From CAYGWP01 sp964353455 (GTDB taxonomy: Bacteria > Planctomycetota > Phycisphaerae > FEN-1346): a stretch of 9,617 bases of DNA. Positions 6,929 through 9,617 of this stretch are shown here, in pieces. Made by a program: the position numbers and the translations under genes. Below the pieces are notes generated by a model. The model worked only from the letters and a program-made list of their open reading frames with translations. It was not told where the DNA came from and did no database searches. Numbering within the stretch: the stretch's first letter is position 1; each line of letters opens with the position of its first letter. The DNA lies in contig CAYGWP010000093.1 in assembly GCA_964353455.1 (NCBI GenBank), positions 1-9,617 of the forward strand. The letters are read 5' to 3'.

Positions 6929-6958
6929 CGCGGCGGGTCCGGAGACCCGCCGCGTTTT
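6929..6958 (+). repeat. Perfect 11-bp hairpin followed by TTTT (terminator-shaped repeat)
   Basis: CGCGGCGGGTC (6929-6939) and its exact reverse complement (6944-6954) flank a CGGA tetraloop, and TTTT follows at 6955-6958. In shape it is an intrinsic terminator on the plus strand, but no plus-strand gene lies upstream within the preceding 1.4 kb. Its core equals that of the repeat at 1-58. I therefore call it a dispersed palindromic repeat that may incidentally stop rightward transcription and so insulate the minus-strand genes to its right from antisense reading. Confidence 0.7.
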
Positions 6959-6993
6959 GCTAAGGAGCAGGACAGTTGCCGCAAGACTCCCGC

Positions 6994-7017
6994 GTGGGTC
7001 CAGAGGACCCCCCCTAC
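6994..7017. repeat. GGGTCC/GGACCC hairpin, copy in duplicated segment
   Basis: GGGTCC (6996-7001) and GGACCC (7005-7010) with an AGA loop, followed by CCCCTAC. This is the counterpart of 8164-8187. It lies about 30 bases beyond the stop of the htrA-end copy on the minus strand and would form at the mRNA 3' end; no T-run follows. Confidence 0.6.
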
Positions 7018-7039
7018 TTGCCGGCCAATCTGGTGCGCA

Positions 7040-7330
7040 TTACCGCTTCTTCAAGAGCATGAACATCTGGCTCGAGCCCTGGCGGACCAGGAGCGGCACG
7101 CCCTTGGCAAGGTCGGCCTTGGCGAGGGCCTCGCGCAGTTCCGTCACGGTCGCGACCTTCTGCCCGGCCGCCTGGAGGATGAGCATCCCGGGCCTCAGGC
7201 CCGCCATCCCCCCCAGGCCGCTGGAGTCAACGGCGGTGATAAGTACGCCCTGCCCCGGGCGATAGCCAAACACCCGGGCGGCATCGGGGGTGACTGCGGA
7301 AACCTCGATTCCGAGGTCCTTCAAGTCGGC
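7040..7330 (-). pseudogene. Isolated second PDZ domain of HtrA (gene fragment)
   Basis: An open frame matching residues 360-455 of the HtrA protein encoded at 8210-9617, beginning ADLKDLGIEVSAV and ending MLLKKR with a TAA stop where the full gene uses TAG. The signal region, the protease domain and the first PDZ domain are all missing. An in-frame stop at 7355-7357 closes the frame upstream. The only usable start would be a TTG at 7324, which has no ribosome-binding site. Four residues differ from the intact gene after the TTG (P/L, A/G, S/T, S/T) against about 23 base differences, so most changes are silent. It is either a remnant end left by an insertion or, less likely, a translated free-standing PDZ domain, read after the toxin-antitoxin pair 36 bases upstream. 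Confidence 0.8.
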
Positions 7331-7360
7331 CCGCCCCGCACGGCTGCTCTCACATCAACC

Positions 7361-7528
7361 TCACTTGGCCGCCGGCCTTAGTTTGGGCGGCAGCGTCACC
7401 ACCCGACGCCCGTCCTTGCCTTCTCGTGACCTGGCGTCTTCGGCGATCGCCCGGATGTCATAGTTGAACTTCGCGGCGTTCTTCTGACGCCATTTCCGCA
7501 CTTCTGCAACAATCGGATCGTCCTTCAT
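7361..7528 (-). CDS. Small protein paired with PIN toxin, putative antitoxin
   Basis: 55 residues from the ATG at 7528, beginning MKDDPIVAEVRKWRQKNAA. That ATG overlaps the toxin's TGA stop (ATGA), and AGGAGG lies 6 bases upstream, which fixes this start over the longer in-frame reading to 7648. The DPIVAEVRK... AAKFNYDIRAIAEDAR... GRRVVTLPPK pattern is one I recognise as a common short protein encoded beside PIN-domain genes in cyanobacteria and planctomycetes, usually left hypothetical. It has a helical N-terminal half and a basic, proline-containing tail. No helix-turn-helix or other DNA-binding domain is obvious. By context it should neutralise the PIN RNase encoded just upstream; this role is inferred. 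The order is toxin first and antitoxin second, the reverse of most vapBC loci. Confidence 0.75.
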   Translation of the reverse strand: MKDDPIVAEVRKWRQKNAAKFNYDIRAIAEDARSREGKDGRRVVTLPPKLRPAAK

Positions 7529-8004
7529 CTCTCGCCTCCTAGCAACTCCTCCGGCGTACATATCCACGGCAACTCGTAGCCGTGCCCCTCCACGGTACGC
7601 CGCATGGCCGGCATCAACTCCATGTTCGCAATGTGCCGGCAGTTCCACGTCATCAGGCAGTCCATGCCATTGACCGCAGCCACCGCGATATGAAGCGCAT
7701 CCGCGCCCGCCTCGGATGGCAGCGCGTGTTCTTCCGTCAAGCCCGACGCCAATGCTATAGCGTCTTCCGTTACGGCCAGGCTGACAATGTCCTTGAGCGC
7801 CTCCTGCCGTTTCCGGACCGCCTCGGCATCGCCGCGGCCGGCCTCGTCCACAACCAATTGCGACACATAGACCTCAAAATGCCGTCGCCGCCCTTCCCAC
7901 CACTGCCGAGTCACCTCCTGGTGCGCCGCCAGAACCAAGTCCCGGCTCGGCCGCGCCGTTAGGTAACTGACGATCGTCGTCTCCAGGTAAACCCGCTGCT
8001 TCAC
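7525..8004 (-). CDS. PIN-domain RNase toxin, VapC-like
   Basis: 159 residues from a GTG at 8004 with AAGGAG 5 bases upstream; an in-frame longer start at 8076 lacks such support and would cross the predicted promoter. The protein starts VKQRVYLETTIVSYLTARPSRD, the signature of a large PIN subfamily in which Glu (E8) takes the place of the first Asp. Further PIN positions are D53/E54 in QLVVDEA, D102 in GADALHIA, and TWNCRHIAN (119-127), where Asn121 occupies the region of the fourth acidic residue. It ends with ICTPEELLG, also typical. PIN toxins are metal-dependent RNases that cut RNA such as tRNA or rRNA; the target here is unknown. It is translationally coupled by ATGA to the 55-residue partner. 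The pair sits between the two 348-bp direct repeats. Confidence 0.88.
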   Translation of the reverse strand: MKQRVYLETTIVSYLTARPSRDLVLAAHQEVTRQWWEGRRRHFEVYVSQLVVDEAGRGDAEAVRKRQEALKDIVSLAVTEDAIALASGLTEEHALPSEAGADALHIAVAAVNGMDCLMTWNCRHIANMELMPAMRRTVEGHGYELPWICTPEELLGGER

Positions 8005-8152
8005 GCTTACTCCTTGCCTGCGCCGCACGCCAGAAGGGATTCTTGCCCGCCTAGAGTTTACCGCGCGGCCACCCAATGGGCAACATCCTCCGGGCGGCGG
8101 ACGAATTCGGCTCCATCGTCGTTTTCGGCCGCGCCGCCGGCGGGGTCGCCCT
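8005..8152. other. Spacer between htrA end and toxin gene
   Basis: 148 bases without a gene, outside the repeat. It holds the toxin ribosome-binding site, the candidate promoter, and a CCGCCGGCGG palindrome within GC-rich sequence near 8135-8144. It is unique to this junction: it has no counterpart beyond copy 1 of the direct repeat. Confidence 0.5.
8055..8083 (-). promoter_or_regulatory. Candidate sigma-70-type promoter of the toxin-antitoxin pair
   Basis: On the minus strand TTGCCC (8083-8078) and TAAACT (8060-8055) are separated by exactly 17 bases, each matching 4 of 6 consensus positions. Transcription would start near 8048, leaving a leader of about 45 bases before the GTG at 8004. It lies outside the duplicated segment, so the pair would carry its own promoter and not depend on htrA. 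This is a pattern match only. Confidence 0.4.
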
Positions 8153-8500
8153 AAGACTCCCGCGTGGGTCCGGAGGACCCGCCCTACTTGCCGGCGAATC
8201 TGGTGCGCGCTACCGCTTCTTTAGAAGCATGAACATCTGGCTCGTACCCTGGCGGACAAGGAGCGGCACGCCTTTGGCGAGGTCGGCCTTGGCGAGGGCC
8301 TCGCGCAGTTCCGTAACGGTGGCGACCTTCTGTCCGGCCGCCTGGAGGATGAGCATCCCGGGCCTGAGGCCCGCCATCCCCCCCAGGCCGGTGCTGTCAA
8401 CCCCGGTGATAAGCACGCCCTGCCCCAGGCGATAGCCAAACACCCGGGCAGCATCGGGGGTGACTGCGGAGACCTCGATTCCGAGGTCCTTGATGTCGGC
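8153..8500 (-). repeat. Direct repeat, copy 2: native 3' end of htrA plus flanking hairpin
   Basis: Partner of 6983-7330, offset 1170 bases, ungapped. This copy is continuous with the rest of the protease gene and is therefore the one in use. Upstream of 8500 the coding sequence continues (GAPAD, PDZ linker) while the other copy loses similarity at once. Confidence 0.9.
8164..8187. repeat. 3' hairpin of htrA, GGGTCC/GGACCC type
   Basis: GGGTCC (8166-8171) pairs with GGACCC (8175-8180) around a GGA loop. A G-T pair (8165/8181) and a G-C pair (8164/8182) extend it to 8 bp, and CCCTAC follows. It lies about 28 bases past the htrA stop on the minus strand. It may protect or delimit the mRNA end; without a T-run it is not a classical terminator. 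Confidence 0.6.
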
Positions 8501-9617
8501 GGGGGCGCCAGGCTGCGCCGCCGCGATCTCCGGCTGGCTGGCCCGTTTCTCCACGGTCACCTTGAGGGACCTCCGGGCGCCGCCGCGGATGACCACCACA
8601 TCCACCTTCGTGCCGGGCGCCGTCCATGCCACGGTGTTCTGAAGTTCGCTGGGCGACTTGACGGGCTTGCCGCCAAGTTCGACGATGACATCGCCGGTCT
8701 TAAGACCGGCCTTGTCGGCGGGGCCGCCCTCGAAGACCTGGCTCACGAGGACGCCCTGGTCGGACCCGAGTTTCATCGACTGGGCCATTTCGGGCGTCAG
8801 TTTCTGGATTCCCACGCCCATCCACCCGCGGATCACCTGCCCGGTCTCGCGGATCCGCTTCATCACCTCTCGCGCCAGGTCGATCGGAACGGCGAACCCC
8901 ACGCCCATGTATCCGCCCGACCGCGACGCGATGGCCGTGTTGATCCCTATCACCTGGCCGCGCATGTTCACCAGCGGGCCGCCCGAGTTGCCGGGGTTGA
9001 TGGCGGCGTCGGTCTGGAGGAACGACTCGTAGTCGGTTATGCCAACGCCCGCGCGGCCGGTCGCGCTGATGATGCCGGACGTCACGGTCTTCTCCAGCCC
9101 GAACGGCGCGCCGATCGCGATCACCCAGTCGCCGACCTGGACCTTGTCGGAATCCCCAAGTTCCGCCACCGGCAGGCGATCGGTCTTGATCTTGATGACG
9201 GCGATGTCGGTAGGCGGGTCGGTGCCGACGACCTGGGCCTTGAACTCGCGGTCATCGGCCAGGTGCACGGTGATCTCATCGGCCCCTTCCACCACGTGGC
9301 TGTTCGTAAGAATGTAGCCGTCGGCATCGACAATCACTCCCGACCCCAGTCCCCGACGCTGGAACTTCTGGGTCGGCCCCTGGCCCGGCTCGATGCCGAA
9401 GAACTTGCGAAGGAGATCATCCGGCATGCCGCCGAACGAACCGCCGGAGCCCCGCACCGTCTGGCTCGTGCCGATCGCAACCACCGCCGGCCCGGCCCGC
9501 CTGGCCGCGCCTCGGAACGCCTCAGACATGCGGTCCACATCGGCTACAGCGGCCGGCGATACCTCTTCGGCCTTCACCCCCTGGGCGGCATCGGCCGCTC
9601 TTCGAGCCTGAGCCTCA
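8210..9617 (-). CDS. htrA: HtrA/DegP-type (Do family) serine protease with two PDZ domains, N-terminus beyond window
   Basis: The reading frame is open through the right edge (the residues before GVKAEE read RAQARRAADAAQ), so the true start and the expected signal peptide lie outside. Numbering from the GTG at 9577, the trypsin-like domain carries the catalytic triad H94 (TNSHVVEGAD), D124 (TDIAVIKI) and S198 (NPGNSGGPLVN). PDZ1 spans about 250-345 (RGWMGVGIQKL... GPADKAGLKTGDVIVELGG). PDZ2 spans about 362-455 (IKDLGIEVSAV... GGMAGLRPGMLILQ). The length and order match periplasmic Do proteases, which degrade or refold damaged envelope proteins, with PDZ domains recognising C-termini. All catalytic residues are present. 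The GGSFGGMPDDLLRKFFG segment (45-61) is the usual Do LA-loop-like insertion. Its last 290 bases are duplicated downstream beyond the toxin-antitoxin pair. Confidence 0.95.
   Translation of the reverse strand, partial: EAQARRAADAAQGVKAEEVSPAAVADVDRMSEAFRGAARRAGPAVVAIGTSQTVRGSGGSFGGMPDDLLRKFFGIEPGQGPTQKFQRRGLGSGVIVDADGYILTNSHVVEGADEITVHLADDREFKAQVVGTDPPTDIAVIKIKTDRLPVAELGDSDKVQVGDWVIAIGAPFGLEKTVTSGIISATGRAGVGITDYESFLQTDAAINPGNSGGPLVNMRGQVIGINTAIASRSGGYMGVGFAVPIDLAREVMKRIRETGQVIRGWMGVGIQKLTPEMAQSMKLGSDQGVLVSQVFEGGPADKAGLKTGDVIVELGGKPVKSPSELQNTVAWTAPGTKVDVVVIRGGARRSLKVTVEKRASQPEIAAAQPGAPADIKDLGIEVSAVTPDAARVFGYRLGQGVLITGVDSTGLGGMAGLRPGMLILQAAGQKVATVTELREALAKADLAKGVPLLVRQGTSQMFMLLKKR

Larger units (their letters stand above)
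6671..6982. other. Non-coding spacer with clustered hairpins
   Basis: About 310 bases with no credible gene. The left part (6671-6740) is AT-rich and is the upstream region of the 6670 gene; I could not identify a convincing -35/-10 pair there. A short stem, GCCGT-ACGGC, sits at 6755-6769. From 6862 onward the sequence is a run of hairpins, listed separately. Short open frames across this stretch have no family resemblance and look spurious. Confidence 0.6.
6983..7330 (-). repeat. Direct repeat, copy 1: duplicated 3' end of htrA plus flanking hairpin
   Basis: Aligned by eye to 8153-8500 at a constant offset of 1170 bases with no gaps. I count 28 mismatches in 348 positions, about 92% identity. 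Similarity stops sharply at 7330/8500 on one side and near 6983/8153 on the other. It includes 290 coding bases of the second PDZ domain, the stop codon, and a downstream GGGTCC/GGACCC hairpin. The two copies enclose the PIN toxin and its partner gene. Confidence 0.9.

Noticed and set aside
6929..6958. Functional plus-strand intrinsic terminator
   Set aside because: The shape is right (11-bp stem plus TTTT), but no plus-strand gene precedes it and the same arm recurs at 1-58, so it is better treated as a dispersed repeat.
7361..7648. Longer 95-residue reading of the small partner gene
   Set aside because: The extra 40 residues overlap the PIN toxin coding sequence, while the ATG at 7528 has AGGAGG and an ATGA overlap typical of coupled genes.

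Overview
The window is high-GC bacterial DNA. A sampled 60-base stretch inside the 2307-4484 gene is 73% G+C. Most of the gene content looks like the Planctomycetota/PVC-type uncultured bacteria: an archaeal-type phosphoglycerate mutase, a Tat-exported TIM-barrel protein of aldo/keto-reductase type beside an exported DUF4964/DUF5127/DUF4965-type 'glutaminase A' protein, and many short GGCGGGTC/GACCCGCC hairpin repeats between genes. That placement is an inference from gene style, not from any marker gene. No rRNA, tRNA, CRISPR array or transposase gene was seen.

Layout, left to right. 1-58 is a GC-rich palindromic repeat. 72-587 (minus) is a Mut7-C/PIN-like RNase protein with a zinc ribbon. 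683-818 is a long inverted repeat whose arms are 9-bp tandem repeats. 858-2072 (minus) is apgM, a 2,3-bisphosphoglycerate-independent phosphoglycerate mutase. A divergent spacer (2073-2306) holds a hairpin repeat and a 12-bp palindrome. 2307-4484 (plus) is a secreted glutaminase-A-like protein, followed 13 bases later by 4498-5481 (plus), a Tat-signal TIM-barrel protein; the two form a likely operon. 5564-6670 (minus) is an unrecognised secreted protein with markedly lower GC (50% in one sampled row). 6671-7039 is non-coding and packed with hairpins. The right third (6983-9617, all minus) is an htrA/degP-type protease gene running off the right edge, a toxin-antitoxin-like pair (PIN toxin plus a 55-residue partner), and a second copy of the last ~290 coding bases of the protease.

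The most notable structure is at 6983-8500. A 348-bp segment (end of htrA plus its 3' hairpin) is present twice in direct orientation, exactly 1170 bases apart, without gaps and about 92% identical, with the PIN toxin-antitoxin pair between the copies. Differences inside the coding part are largely synonymous, so the isolated copy is not simply a decayed recent duplicate. This fits a small toxin-antitoxin cassette that recombined into the 3' end of htrA, either bringing or leaving a replacement gene end. Excision between the repeats would restore a single uninterrupted locus.
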